DNA of 64,000 bases from Pseudo-nitzschia pungens (lineage: Eukaryota; Bacillariophyta; Bacillariophyceae; Bacillariales; Bacillariaceae), in the NCBI GenBank assembly GCA_037355855.1, contig CM074765.1, forward strand, positions 2,542,001 through 2,606,000, read 5' to 3'. Of the stretch, positions 20,701 to 29,783 are shown piece after piece. The notes beneath the pieces are model-generated. The model saw nothing but the letters and a program-made list of their open reading frames with translations, ran no database searches and was not told where the DNA came from. Position numbers and translations under genes: made by a program. The first letter of the stretch is position 1. Every line of letters starts with the position of its first letter.

Positions 20701-23600
20701 GATCCGGTTGGGATTATCGCTCAATTGCTGACATGCCTGGTGACTTCTCTGTTGCTGACAAGAATGGCAATCGAGCTACCCTGGATCGTTTTGAAGTTGA
20801 CCATGCTGACAAGACCCTTGGGGTTTTTATCTCCATGGATGGCAATGAGGAAGCACAGATTGCTCATATGAAGTCACAGTCTCAGTCTTTTGGCACCCAA
20901 CTCAAGGCTTCCAAGTGTGAGAAGCGCGCATCCCTCTACACCTTCAAGTATTCTTTCATGAAGTCTGTTGAATACCCCATGCCTGTCACGCAACTTGATG
21001 AGGCCACTTGGACTAAGATAATTCACCCAGCTCTTGTTCCTGTGCTGAATAAAGCAGGGATGTCACGGACATTTCCTAGACATGTGTTCTACGGTCCTTC
21101 CCTCTATCAAGGCTTTGGTTTCATCCATCCATACCTCCTCCAAGAGTTTAGTCATATTGCCACCCTCTTTCAGGAATCTGTCAGGTCCTCACAAACTGGT
21201 AGGATTCTCAGGCTAACTGCTGAGTCTCTCCGGCTTGAACTTGGACTTCCTCTCCATCTTGGTGTCACACCCTATCATCCTTTTGCTTCATACGTCACTC
21301 CCTGCTGGTACAAACATGTGTGGAAGTTTTTCTCTGTTCACCCTGTGAGCTTGTTTGAAGACTTCCCAGATCTTCCACTGCTACGTTCCAATGACTGTTA
21401 TCTCATGCAAGCCTTTGTCAACTCTGGCTTCAGAGGTGCTGACTTGTCCCTCTTGAATCACATGCGCATGTCCCTCAAGGCTATTTCCCTTGCTGATATT
21501 TGTACTCCAGATGGGAAAAGACTCTCACCCCTGGCCTTCCAGCTGACATCCTCCAATCACTTGAGGGATCATCTTGACTGGCCTAGATGTCCTCCATCTT
21601 GGCCTCCAGCAGCACAGCCCTTATGGACTAAGGCTCTTCAGACCTGTTTTCTTCCCCCCTGTCCACCCCCTGCAGCCAGGGCACTGGCTCCTTCTTTTCA
21701 CCTTGGGCATTGGCTCTCTCCCCAGACAGCTTCTCTTTGGCCTTGGTTTTTGTCTCCATCCACCAACAGAATATTCTTCAAAACTTCTACTGGCTGGATT
21801 GTGAGCACCTCCCAGGGCAGGGGCAGATACAGGGTCACTTCTGAACTCATTTCTGACAAACCAGCCTGTGCTGATGTGCTTGTCTGCCCTGTTATTTGTG
21901 GACAAGTTGTACGCGTTGTTGGGTCCTCTGCTTTTGTTTCTGAACCTCCTGACATGGATCCTCTGGAGTACAATCCATTTGATTCTCTTCCAGCCTCCCC
22001 TGCAGATGCCTTTGATTCACTCTGTGCGTCTCCAAGAGTACTTCTCCACAAATATTCCCTACCACAGGCTGGCTGTCAGACCCTTGTTGATGCTATTCAG
22101 AATGGTACTGCCAGTGCTGTATGTGATGGTTCATTTGATCCGGACCTTCTCAGAGGAACTTCTGCTTTCATTTTGTCACCCAATACCTCCACCAAGACTG
22201 CTTCATTGTTCCTCACTGGCTGTAATTTTGTCAGTGGATCCCCTGAGGATCAGTCATCCTACAGGAGTGAACTGGCGGGTATCATTGGAGTTAATCTCAC
22301 CTGTTGCACTGCTCTGGTGAATCTTTTTGATATTGCTTCTGGCTCTATCACTATTGCTCTGGATGGTGACACAGCTCTCAAACAGGCTCAGGGATCTTGG
22401 CCTTTGGTTATTTCCCAGAAGTCTTTTGATTATGTTTATGTCATCAGAAACATGATTTCTGCCCTGCCAATCTCTGTGCACTTTCAGTGGGTTCAGGGCC
22501 ATCAAGCTGGAATCTTTCTTGATTGGTGGGCCCTTCGCAATCATCAGGTTGACAGCATGGCAAAGGCCTTTCTCTCTGTCCATAGAGCTTCGGCCCATCA
22601 CTATCCCAGACTTGTGTTTGAGCCTTGGGCATTTTCTCTCAATGGATGCAAGTGTTCAAGGTTTGATCAGAATGCTCTGCATGTTGCCATTTCTGGTCCT
22701 CCTCTTCTTAAATACTGGCAGACCCACCATGACATTCCCATTCCACAACCTGTTTTGAGTTCCATCCATTGGTGTGCCCATCTGTCTGCCTTCAAGCGTC
22801 TACCTCCTGGCATGCAAAGGTGGTTTGTCAAGTTTGCTTCTGGATGCATTGGTGTTGGCAACCAACTACTTCACTACCAGTATCAGGATCACTCCAGGTG
22901 CCCATTGTGTGATGCAGACAACGAGAAGGTTTCTCATGTGCTCTCCTGCAAGGACACTGGGGCAGTACAGCACAGTGTGTCAGCTTTCAAGGGACCCCTG
23001 CAGAAGAGGCTTGAAGTTGAACAAACTGATCCATCATTGGTTGTTGCCATTGTGGATCTTCTCACCAGAGTTCGGAAGGGCCAGAGAATTTATCCATCAT
23101 CCTACTCACTTGCAATTGCGTCTGCTGTCAGGGCACAGAGGACTATTGGCTGGCACAACTGGCTTCTTGGTAGGTGGTCTCCTCGCTGGTACCAAATTCA
23201 GGCTGACTACTACTCCCACATTGGAAGCAAGCGCTCTCCCAAACGTTGGGCTACAGCTATCATCCATCAGTTCTTTCTTACCTCCTGGGATCTTTGGACT
23301 TATAGGAATGAACGACTCCATGGTCCTGGGGGTACCCTTGATGCTGAACAACACCAATCTCTTGATGCTTCCATCACTTCAGAATTGGCAATTGGTGCAG
23401 CTGGTGCACTTCCCCAGTCACACTCCCTGTTACAAACCCCTTTCCACGTCCTACAAGGTTACACCCTGACTGCCAAGCGGCAGTGGCTTGCAACCATCCA
23501 CCTTGCAAGGAAGCAATATGCAGCGCCTGTCCCACCAGTGCAGCCATACCAACAAGAGGCTGCTCTTCTCAGAGCCTGGCTTACTGGACCTCAGGGTTGA
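17685..23600 (+). CDS. LINE X ORF2: endonuclease-RT-RNase H polyprotein (1971 aa)
   Basis: Begins at ATG 17685, overlapping ORF1 by 80 bp in another frame. Domains in order: APE-type endonuclease (~90-365) with TFQNIG, ALFAEHCLNE, VGIDQNAD, TPIDAIWV and the closing SDHRMLWIEV; RT (~780-960) with motif A VAMNDAKGCYDRI, motif B SGCGQGNGIGPTLW and motif C FAFVDDTDLF; type I RNase H (~1475-1640) with CDGSFD, SYRSELAGI, ALDGDTAL and QGHQ...HQVDSMA; a C-terminal CPLC...H...C knuckle near 1737; and a WDLWTYRNERLHG block near 1875. It nicks the target, primes on the nick and copies LINE RNA. No frame break was seen, so this copy could supply ORF2 in trans, for instance to E elements. Activity is inference. 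Confidence 0.9.
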   Translation: MPMSPPNQLRQLFLPCDRLGFLLIMVSSSGMRCDGMPSNPNPINASPVSPFSPSASSPVSHFVQLTLHGDSLAAKDSDSFGHSFPQAPSSNSTIITFQNIGPQRRAAFMSMSKHNSRQFVKSNASVALFAEHCLNESKLLPCDLFNRRMKNVSPSSFSYLANNKHEASDCSWLQPGSTGFSIDQLFSSHKVAHGADPSGLGRWSFVKFQGRDGYNVTMFSAYCPVENDRDLGSVWNQQYRYFQAAENLFSPNPCILFHRDLTAALQVCLGAGDQVIVGIDQNADVQTDGLSFELKALGFREAILTLHSTSSPPATHNRNTTRTPIDAIWVSENVDVLRAGYCPFGGAYGMESDHRMLWIEVCNCSLMGKHLPPPVSFSHSKLQSSHPHLRQRYFKRVRHSFLKAGVFSLQAKLEHLLAQFQSGDISVRTDLITTYEVLHETSTSLRLSVEQNLCHTRAGLVPWSSKLQVYRDTIDFWRHVVKLRQGVSTSHTVLKRLACKLSLYKGEHSDLSSALLHLKQAYKQYRAVKKLAPSWRDSFNQGLVDALLAEGKPHNQNASQIRARMRRERLQRELGLAARSIRGCVNKSAVLRAIAVGHDGVEQVLESQSTMVPAMAESNVRRQQQCLGTPSMTPSFIQDFGYLGTAHASAQVLDGTYNPPPATDKYLSEFLSCLKVPDSILSLPPFDYSVCPADNAAAWKRQRERTASEPSCLSFSHHKAFALDPQLNKFDTLLRSVPLIVGFSPSAWQVITDVEIFKKPGEYRVDKMRLIQLMSPEFQINNKMIGRRILAYAELANAVAVDQHGSRKHHKAINTCLNKKLICDVLRQKRRSGAVAMNDAKGCYDRISHPIAGLTLQSFGVPAHVCEVLLSTLQHAKHHIKTDFGRSGPVYGDEPVPLSGCGQGNGIGPTLWALVSTIVFRMMQQAGHGVHLITSLSLQLVSLVGFAFVDDTDLFCAGSDSSTSGEELAVDFQEALDRWAGGIIATGGAIEPAKSFCYLIDFKWNGSGWDYRSIADMPGDFSVADKNGNRATLDRFEVDHADKTLGVFISMDGNEEAQIAHMKSQSQSFGTQLKASKCEKRASLYTFKYSFMKSVEYPMPVTQLDEATWTKIIHPALVPVLNKAGMSRTFPRHVFYGPSLYQGFGFIHPYLLQEFSHIATLFQESVRSSQTGRILRLTAESLRLELGLPLHLGVTPYHPFASYVTPCWYKHVWKFFSVHPVSLFEDFPDLPLLRSNDCYLMQAFVNSGFRGADLSLLNHMRMSLKAISLADICTPDGKRLSPLAFQLTSSNHLRDHLDWPRCPPSWPPAAQPLWTKALQTCFLPPCPPPAARALAPSFHLGHWLSPQTASLWPWFLSPSTNRIFFKTSTGWIVSTSQGRGRYRVTSELISDKPACADVLVCPVICGQVVRVVGSSAFVSEPPDMDPLEYNPFDSLPASPADAFDSLCASPRVLLHKYSLPQAGCQTLVDAIQNGTASAVCDGSFDPDLLRGTSAFILSPNTSTKTASLFLTGCNFVSGSPEDQSSYRSELAGIIGVNLTCCTALVNLFDIASGSITIALDGDTALKQAQGSWPLVISQKSFDYVYVIRNMISALPISVHFQWVQGHQAGIFLDWWALRNHQVDSMAKAFLSVHRASAHHYPRLVFEPWAFSLNGCKCSRFDQNALHVAISGPPLLKYWQTHHDIPIPQPVLSSIHWCAHLSAFKRLPPGMQRWFVKFASGCIGVGNQLLHYQYQDHSRCPLCDADNEKVSHVLSCKDTGAVQHSVSAFKGPLQKRLEVEQTDPSLVVAIVDLLTRVRKGQRIYPSSYSLAIASAVRAQRTIGWHNWLLGRWSPRWYQIQADYYSHIGSKRSPKRWATAIIHQFFLTSWDLWTYRNERLHGPGGTLDAEQHQSLDASITSELAIGAAGALPQSHSLLQTPFHVLQGYTLTAKRQWLATIHLARKQYAAPVPPVQPYQQEAALLRAWLTGPQG

Positions 23601-23903
23601 TTACACTTTGTACCTTGGTTTTGTCTTCTGTTCCTGCTTCTTATCCTGTCCCATCCCTTTTGATACTGGATCTTATCCCTATATCTTCATTCCCATTTCA
23701 CTTTCTCTCAAGTCCCTATATTGTGGGACTTGTTTGTCCTTTTCCCTGCTTGATGTTCAAGGTTTGTTTGAAAATTTGTCGTTCTGCCACTTGGGGTCCT
23801 GACTCTATGATGGAGGCGACGTTAAAGTCTGGTTACAGACTGAGTAATTTAGTTTCACCTTTGGTGATTAAAGTTATTTAAATACGTATATTATTATTAT
23901 TAT
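23601..23903 (+). promoter_or_regulatory. LINE X 3' UTR and tail with two hairpins
   Basis: ~300 bp ending in an ATT-rich tail. Hairpin 1 (23826-23841) is AGTCTG-GTTA-CAGACT, perfectly paired. Hairpin 2 (23855-23867) is TCACC-TTT-GGTGA. Both are present in E1-E3 and LINE Y at the same spacing, hairpin 2 with a compensatory end pair in the E elements. By analogy with LINE/SINE pairs that share a 3' stem-loop, this is the probable RT recognition site. Confidence 0.75.
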
Positions 23904-25439
23904 TCCCTACCACAGGCTGGCTGTCAGCACCTTGTTGATGCTATTGCGAGTGGTACTGCCAGTGCTGTATGTGATGGTTCATTTGATCCGGACCTTCTCA
24001 GAGGAACTTCTGCTTTCATTTTGTCACCCAATACCTCCACCAAGACTGCTTCATTGTTCCTCACTGGCTGTAATTTTGTCAGTGGATCCCCTGAGGATCA
24101 ATCTTCCTACAGGAGTGAACTGGCAGGAATCATTGGGGTTCTCACCTGCTGCACTGCTCTGGTGAGTCTTTTTGATATTGCTTCTGGCTCTATCACCATT
24201 GCTCTGGATGGTGACACAGCTCTCAAACAGGCTGAGGGATCCTGGCCATTGGTTATTTCCCAGAAGTCTTTTGATTATGTTTATGTCATCAGAAACATGA
24301 TTTCTGCCCTGCCAATCTCTGTGCACTTTCAGTGGGTTCAGGGCCATCAAGCTGGAATCTTTCTTGATTGGTGGGCCCTTCGCAATCATCAGGTTGACAG
24401 CATGGCAAAGGCATTTCTCTCTGTCCATAGAGCTTCTGCCCATCACTATCCCAGACTTGTGTTTGAGCCTTGGGCATTTTCTCTCAATGGATGCAAGTGT
24501 TCAAGGTTTGATCAAACTGCTTTGCATGTTGCCATTTCTGGTCCTCCTCTTCTTCAATATTGGCAGACCCACCATGATATCCCCATTCCACAACCTGTTT
24601 TGAGTTCCATCCATTGGTGTGCCCATCTGTCTGCCTTCAAGCGTCTACCTCCTGGCATGCAAAGGTGGTTTGTCAAGTTTGCTTCTGGATGCATTGGTGT
24701 TGGCAACCAACTCCTTCACTACCAGTATCAGGACCACTCCAGGTGCCCATTGTGTGATGCAGACAACGAGAAGGTTTCTCATGTGCTCTCCTGCAAGGAT
24801 ACTGGGGCTGTCAGGCATAGTGTGTCTGCCTTCACGGGACCACTGCAGAAGAGGCTTGAAGTTGAACAAACTGATCCATCATTGGTTGCTGCCATTGTGG
24901 ATCTTCTCACCAGAGTTCGGAAGGGCCAGAGAATTTATCCATCATCCTACTCACTTGCAATTGCGTCTGCTGTCAGGGCACAGAGGACTATTGGCTGGCA
25001 CAACTGGCTTCTTGGTAGGTGGTCTCCTCGCTGGTACCAAATCCAGGCTGACTACTACTCCCACATTGGAAGCAAGCGCTCTCCCAAACGTTGGGCTACA
25101 GCTATCATCCATCAGTTCTTTCTTACCTCCTGGGATCTTTGGACCTATAGGAATGAACGACTCCATGGTCCTGGGGGTACCCTTGATGCTGAACAACACC
25201 AATCTCTTGATGCTTCCATCTCCTCTGAATTGGCCATTGGTGCAGCTGGTGCACTTCCCCAGTCACACTCCCTTTTACAAACCCCTTTCCAAGTCCTACA
25301 AGGTTACACCCTGACTGCCAAGAGGCAGTGGCTTGCAACCATCCACCTTGCCAGGAAGCAGTATGCAGCGCCTGTCCAACCTGTGCAGCCATACCAACGA
25401 GAGGCTGCTCTCTTAAGAGCCTGGCTTACTGGACCTTAG
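23901..25439 (+). pseudogene. LINE Y ORF2 C-terminal fragment (RNase H and zinc knuckle)
   Basis: Open without interruption for 512 codons from the X/Y junction: YSLPQAGC, RNase H catalytic blocks CDGSFD, SYRSELAGI and ALDGDTAL, the CPLC...H...C knuckle, the WDLWTYRNERLHG block, and the stop at 25437-25439. It has no start of its own, because the endonuclease and RT were lost by 5' truncation. The frame is intact, so the insertion is probably young. Confidence 0.85.
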
Positions 25440-25748
25440 GGTGCTTCCACTTTGTACTTTGGTTTTGTCTTCTGTTCCTGTTTCTCATCCTGTCATATAA
25501 CTTTTGATATTGGATCTTATCCCAATATCCACATTCCCATCTCACTTTCTCTCAAGTCCCTATTTTGTGGGACTTGTTTTGTCTTTTTCCCTGTCTGATG
25601 TTCAAGGTTTGTTTGAAAAAATTGTCGTTCTGCCACTTGGGGTCCTGACTCTTTGATGGAGGCGACGTTAAAGTCTGGTTACAGACTGAGTAATTTAGTT
25701 TCACCTTTGGTGATTAAAGTTATTTAAATACGTATATTAATATTAATA
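23904..25748 (+). mobile_element. LINE Y, 5'-truncated copy on the tail of LINE X
   Basis: Starts inside the TATTCCCTACC that also occurs in X at ~22059, directly after X's own TATTATT tail, and runs through the end of ORF2 and a 3' UTR to an ATTAATATTAATA tail. High similarity to X with small differences. Head-to-tail placement with TATT microhomology at the junction suggests insertion into the AT-rich tail. Confidence 0.85.
25440..25748 (+). other. LINE Y 3' UTR and tail
   Basis: Matches the LINE X 3' UTR, with the same paired hairpins (AGTCTG-GTTA-CAGACT, then TCACC-TTT-GGTGA) and an ATTAAT-type tail. It abuts the second copy of the 19-bp duplication at 25749. Confidence 0.8.
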
Positions 25749-26299
25749 GCAGCTGGTGCTCTTCCCAAGTCTCACTCCCTTCTCCAAACCCCTCTACAAG
25801 TCCTTCAAGGTTACACCCTCACTGCAAAAAGGCAGTGGCTTGCAAGCATCCACCTTGCCAGGAATTAATTTGCAGCCCCTGTCCAACCAGTGTAGCCATA
25901 CCAACAGGAGGCTGCTCTGCTGCAAGCTTGCCATAGTGGCTCATAGTGCATTTTTGCACTTTGGGAAAGTGCATTTTTTGCACTTTGGTCAAATGCACTG
26001 TTTGCCCTCAAAATGTACTTTTTGCACTTTGGGACAGTGCATTTTTTTTGCACTTTCTTGCACTTTTTGCACTTTCGAAGTGCACCTGTTGCACTCAATG
26101 TGTACCTTGAGACTTGGTGTTTTCCACTCTTTTCCTGCTTCCTGTCCAGTGCCATACTCTTTTTTGATCTTGGGAATTCTCCCACTATCTTCATTTCCAT
26201 TTCACTTTCTCTCAAGTCCCTATATTGTGGGCATTGTTTTGTTTCTTTCCCTGGTTGTTGTCCAAGGGTTGTTTGACAACTTGTTGTTCTACCACTTGG
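25749..26299 (+). mobile_element. LINE L1a, middle part (ORF2 end and 3' UTR)
   Basis: Resumes L1a after the LINE X/Y insertion: SLLQTPLQVLQGYTLTAKRQ and ASIHLAR match the end of X ORF2, followed by a stop. The 3' UTR is then interrupted by a minisatellite at 25947-26097, continues, and stops at 26299 where gypsy A2 is inserted (CTTGG duplicated). Confidence 0.85.
25947..26097. repeat. TGCACTTT minisatellite in L1a 3' UTR
   Basis: About a dozen imperfect short units built on TTTTTGCACTTT and GTGCATTT, many being inverted copies of each other (AAAGTGCA and TGCACTTT), so the transcript could fold on itself. Absent from the 3' UTRs of X and Y. Confidence 0.75.
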
Positions 26300-26486
26300 T
26301 GCCATACCCCGGGTCTACTAGTGATTAGAAAGTAGTAGTGATATGCAAATTGTGAGCTCTATCAATTAGTCTATTGCTATTGCTTTCGATTGGCATTTGG
26401 AATCGGCGATTCCAACGCCTCGCTAATTTATTCTCAACCTTAATCCAGTCCCGAGTAGACTCGTGACTGTATTCCGGTGCACGGCA
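26300..26486 (-). repeat. 3' LTR of gypsy A2
   Basis: 187 bp with TG...CA ends, identical to 31927-32113. On the coding strand it is preceded by the purine tract CATGGAGGAGCA. Confidence 0.93.
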
Positions 26487-26510
26487 TGCTCCTCCATGGT
26501 ACTGTAACAA

Positions 26511-29500
26511 TTACTTCTCTGGTTCAGGGCTATCCCTGCAATAATAGGGATGGACTCTCCTGATGTTAACCCGGTCAGTTACAAAAGGAGCAGTTTCAAT
26601 AGTTACAGTTCCATTATCATGGGCCTTGAGCACCTTGTAAGGTCCTTGCCGTGGGAAGGATAGTTTTGGAATAATGCCCTTCCTTTCCAGGGTGACATAG
26701 TCTCCTTCTTTATAGACATGGGGGATCCTCTTCTGGTTTTCCCTGATGTTGCTCTTGTGGATGCTTTTCTGCTTCCTTGCTTGGATTGCTTCCCAATCCA
26801 CTGGGAAGTTCACCGGCATGAACATGTCTCGACCAAACACCAGTTGCGCTGGGGAGTACCCCAGGGTGGTATGGATGGCGCTTCTGATAGCATATGCTGC
26901 CTTGGTGGTGAATTCCTCAAAAGGGTCCTTCTCGTGGAGGTCCCTGTTTTCCAGGTTGAAGGACAACAGACAGTCCTTTAATACCTGATGGATCCTTTCC
27001 AACACCGAGTTGGATTGTGGGTTCCAAGCCCCACTGGGCTTTCTTTTCATCCCCATGTTCTCGCAGAGCTCTTGGAACTCTGCTTTGAACTCGCTCCCGC
27101 CATCAAAGCCAATTTCCTTTGGGCGCGGATATCTTGCCAGCCAGGTACTGTCCAACAATCGTTGGGTTTCTGCTGCATTTGGGGAGTCCTTCAGGTGAGC
27201 CAGTTCAAACCATCCGGTCACTGGGTCCACCATGGTGAGGACATGGATTTGGTAGTCTTTACCATTTTTGTTGTGGACAGTTGCAGGTCCCCAGAGGTCC
27301 ACATTGACCCTCTGCCATTTGGTGACCTCAGCTGCTTTTTCCGGTAGTAGTCCATACTTCTTCCGGCCACTCTTCTTAAACATCTGACACGTGTGGCAGT
27401 GCTTACAAAGGTCCTGGACGTCCTTCCGTAGGCCTTTCCAGGTGAAGACTGAGCGTATGCTCTGTTCCATTCTCTTTTCTCCGGGATGGACCAACATGCT
27501 GTGGTACCATTCCATGACTCTGTCCTTGAGTTTGTCGGGAATCAGAATCTTTCCTTCTTTATGGATTAGGTTGTAACCTTCCACCATTTTGGTGGTCAGT
27601 CGGTTGTCTTTTTCCAGAGCACTCATGATTCCTGTGTCCTTTTGCTGGTAGAACTGAATCATGTCCGGGGCAAGTGGGAATGCACTATTGCCCTGGAATT
27701 CTTCCGGCGCTTCTCCAAGCGGGAATAGGAGTTGCCGGAGGTGCTCTTCCTCATCCGCGTAGGTGAGGGGCTTATTTGGTGGTAGCCATTCCACTGTGTC
27801 CGCTGGGTCATCTGTGATGTCCAGGCGAGACAGCGCGTCTGCTGCATCGTTGTCTTTGCCAGCAACGTGCTTGACTACGGGGTGGAACTCCTCCATGAGG
27901 AGTCTCCATCGGACCATCCTTTGGGTGGGCATCTGCTGATAGAGCAGGTTAAGGTGGTCTGTGTGAATAATTACATCTTGTCCTCGTAGGATTCCCTCAA
28001 ACGCTTTCAAGCCTTCCACTATACCAAGGAGTTCTTTTTCCCCGACAGTGTAGTTGAGCTGCGCTGAGTTCAGTTTCCTTGTGTAGAAACCAAGGGGCTT
28101 GCCATCTTGGCATACAGTTGCTCCCAGTTGCCGGTCACTGGCGTCTGAGTAGAGATGAAATGGTTTCGTAAAATCCGGGAATGCGAGTTTCGCTTCGTCT
28201 GCGAGCATCCTCTTCGCCTCCATGAAAGCTTTCTGCTCTGCTGGGCCCCAGTACCAGTTCAGTTTTCCCTTTTTCCCTGCCAGTTTGTTTAGGGGGGCCA
28301 GGATGTGGGAACACCGCTTCCACATATCCCTGTAGAAGTTTACCATCCCAAGAAACATCTTGAGTTGCTTGGTGTTCTTCGGGGCTTCCAGGCACTTCAT
28401 CGCCTCCAGTTTCTTTGGCTGGGGTTGAATGCCCTCTGTTGTTAACAGAAATCCCAGGTATTCCACTTCTTTTTGCATGAAGAAGGATTTTCGCAGGTTG
28501 GCCTGAAAGCCAGCATCATCCAGTCTCTGGAGGACTGTATCGATTTTGTGGAGGTGATCCTGTTCGGACTCGCCTTCCCTCTGTATGATTAGGATGTCAT
28601 CGATATAGACAAGGACATAGTCCAGGTCCCCTAGTAGGTTCATCATGACTGACTGGAAGATATCGGGTGCACATGCAATTCCCATTGCCAATCGTTTGTA
28701 GGCATATTTTCCCCATGGTAAAATGGTAGAGCAGATCTTCTGGCTCTCCTTGCAAATGGGAATGGTATAATATCCCTGGGACAAGTCCAGCGCCGTAGCT
28801 GACTTGAACTTTTGTAGTCTTTGGATCGTTTCCCCTATTCGTGGTAGTGGGAATGGTTTCCTTTGGATGGCTGCGTTCATCTTTCGAAAGTCAGTGAGAA
28901 CTCGTATGTCCCCTGTCTTCTTGGGTTGACAGAAGGTAGGGGATGCCCATGGTGAGTCATCATCGTGGGGGAGTTTCTCCAGGACTCCAATATCACAGAG
29001 CCTGGTGATCTCCTTCCGGAGTGCTTGTTCAAAGGCATGGGGTACAGAATAGTACCTCTGCCGGACCGGTTTGACCCCTGGTTGGAGTTCAATGGACACC
29101 GGTTCTATATTTTTGAGTAGACCCAACCCTCCTCCAAAGAGTGTTGGGAATTTCTTCAGTGTTTTCTTCAGAGCTTCCTTGGACGCGTCTGTAATCTCCA
29201 AGTCATTGACCATAGCGTCTATATCGACTTTGGAGTAGTCGGCGTCCAGGATTTTGGCTTGCCTTTCTTCCTCTTGTTGGAGGATTGGGCTCTGTGTGTT
29301 GGCAAAGAATACTGCCTCACATTTGTCCGGGTCAGAGAGCTCCCCCATCCCTTTCATGGGGATGGAGTCGCCCTGCCATTCAATTGTCCGGGAACTGTAT
29401 TTTATATCCAGTCCCAATTGTGCCATCATGTCGGATCCTATGATCATGTCGTAGGGCACCTCCTCATGGTGATGGTATTCATCCACTTGGAAGGTCCATT

Positions 29501-29783
29501 TGATGGTTTTGGAGTTTGAAAACTCTATCAACCTCAGTCCCACTGAAGCCGCAGACTTGGTTCGGAACTTGCCCCCATAGGTATTATAGGTGACAGATCT
29601 GTGGTCTCGGTTCGTTAGTTGCCTTCGGTCGACAAAGTGCCTTAGTATGATGGATTTGGAGCACCCGGAGTCGAGTAGGCCCCGGAGCATCCTCCCCCTT
29701 CCCTTGTGGTCCAATACCTCCACACAGACGTCTGCGAATCGGTTGATTACGCGCGGTCCGGTGTGGATGGTATCAGAAGCCAT
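26511..29783 (-). CDS. pol: gypsy A2 Pol: protease-RT-RNase H-integrase (1090 aa)
   Basis: ATG immediately follows the gag TGA in the same frame. Aspartic protease motif LLDSGCS at ~36-42. RT at ~235-420 with LDLSQGYYTIP and VYIDDILII (~392). RNase H at ~540-660 with LYSDASDRQLGA, EKELLGIVE and IIHTDHLNL. Integrase zinc end with HPGEKRM and CKHCHTCQMF (~765-800), and catalytic core with NVDLWGP (~827), GFDGGSEF (~891) and VLERIH (~927), giving D,D-35-E. The C-terminal tail includes RQGPYKVLKAHDNGTV. Pol matures particles, copies element RNA to DNA and inserts it. Every catalytic block is present and no stop is seen. Expression needs passage of, or restart after, the UGA. Confidence 0.94.
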   Translation of the reverse strand: MASDTIHTGPRVINRFADVCVEVLDHKGRGRMLRGLLDSGCSKSIILRHFVDRRQLTNRDHRSVTYNTYGGKFRTKSAASVGLRLIEFSNSKTIKWTFQVDEYHHHEEVPYDMIIGSDMMAQLGLDIKYSSRTIEWQGDSIPMKGMGELSDPDKCEAVFFANTQSPILQQEEERQAKILDADYSKVDIDAMVNDLEITDASKEALKKTLKKFPTLFGGGLGLLKNIEPVSIELQPGVKPVRQRYYSVPHAFEQALRKEITRLCDIGVLEKLPHDDDSPWASPTFCQPKKTGDIRVLTDFRKMNAAIQRKPFPLPRIGETIQRLQKFKSATALDLSQGYYTIPICKESQKICSTILPWGKYAYKRLAMGIACAPDIFQSVMMNLLGDLDYVLVYIDDILIIQREGESEQDHLHKIDTVLQRLDDAGFQANLRKSFFMQKEVEYLGFLLTTEGIQPQPKKLEAMKCLEAPKNTKQLKMFLGMVNFYRDMWKRCSHILAPLNKLAGKKGKLNWYWGPAEQKAFMEAKRMLADEAKLAFPDFTKPFHLYSDASDRQLGATVCQDGKPLGFYTRKLNSAQLNYTVGEKELLGIVEGLKAFEGILRGQDVIIHTDHLNLLYQQMPTQRMVRWRLLMEEFHPVVKHVAGKDNDAADALSRLDITDDPADTVEWLPPNKPLTYADEEEHLRQLLFPLGEAPEEFQGNSAFPLAPDMIQFYQQKDTGIMSALEKDNRLTTKMVEGYNLIHKEGKILIPDKLKDRVMEWYHSMLVHPGEKRMEQSIRSVFTWKGLRKDVQDLCKHCHTCQMFKKSGRKKYGLLPEKAAEVTKWQRVNVDLWGPATVHNKNGKDYQIHVLTMVDPVTGWFELAHLKDSPNAAETQRLLDSTWLARYPRPKEIGFDGGSEFKAEFQELCENMGMKRKPSGAWNPQSNSVLERIHQVLKDCLLSFNLENRDLHEKDPFEEFTTKAAYAIRSAIHTTLGYSPAQLVFGRDMFMPVNFPVDWEAIQARKQKSIHKSNIRENQKRIPHVYKEGDYVTLERKGIIPKLSFPRQGPYKVLKAHDNGTVTIETAPFVTDRVNIRRVHPYYCRDSPEPEK

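Larger units (their letters stand above)
9159..23903 (+). mobile_element. LINE X, full-length two-ORF non-LTR retrotransposon
   Basis: Bounded on the left by the first copy of a 19-bp target duplication. Its 5' head (CAATTTTCGCATCGCGCATT) is shared with the non-autonomous E elements at 14910, 45141, 46080 and 49455. Order: ~3.4-kb 5' region, ORF1 (split by E1), ORF2 of 1971 aa, 3' UTR with two hairpins, and a TATT/ATT-rich tail at ~23889-23903. The second target duplicate comes only after LINE Y (25749), so Y was most likely added to the tail of X later. ORF2 is open end to end. ORF1 is disrupted, so this copy alone is not autonomous. Confidence 0.88.

Noticed and set aside
22059..23903. Second half of LINE X ORF2 as a separate insertion flanked by a 26-bp duplicate of ATTCCCTACC...
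   Set aside because: The similarity continues far beyond 26 bp because Y is a homologous LINE copy; a truncated LINE on X's tail explains the data.
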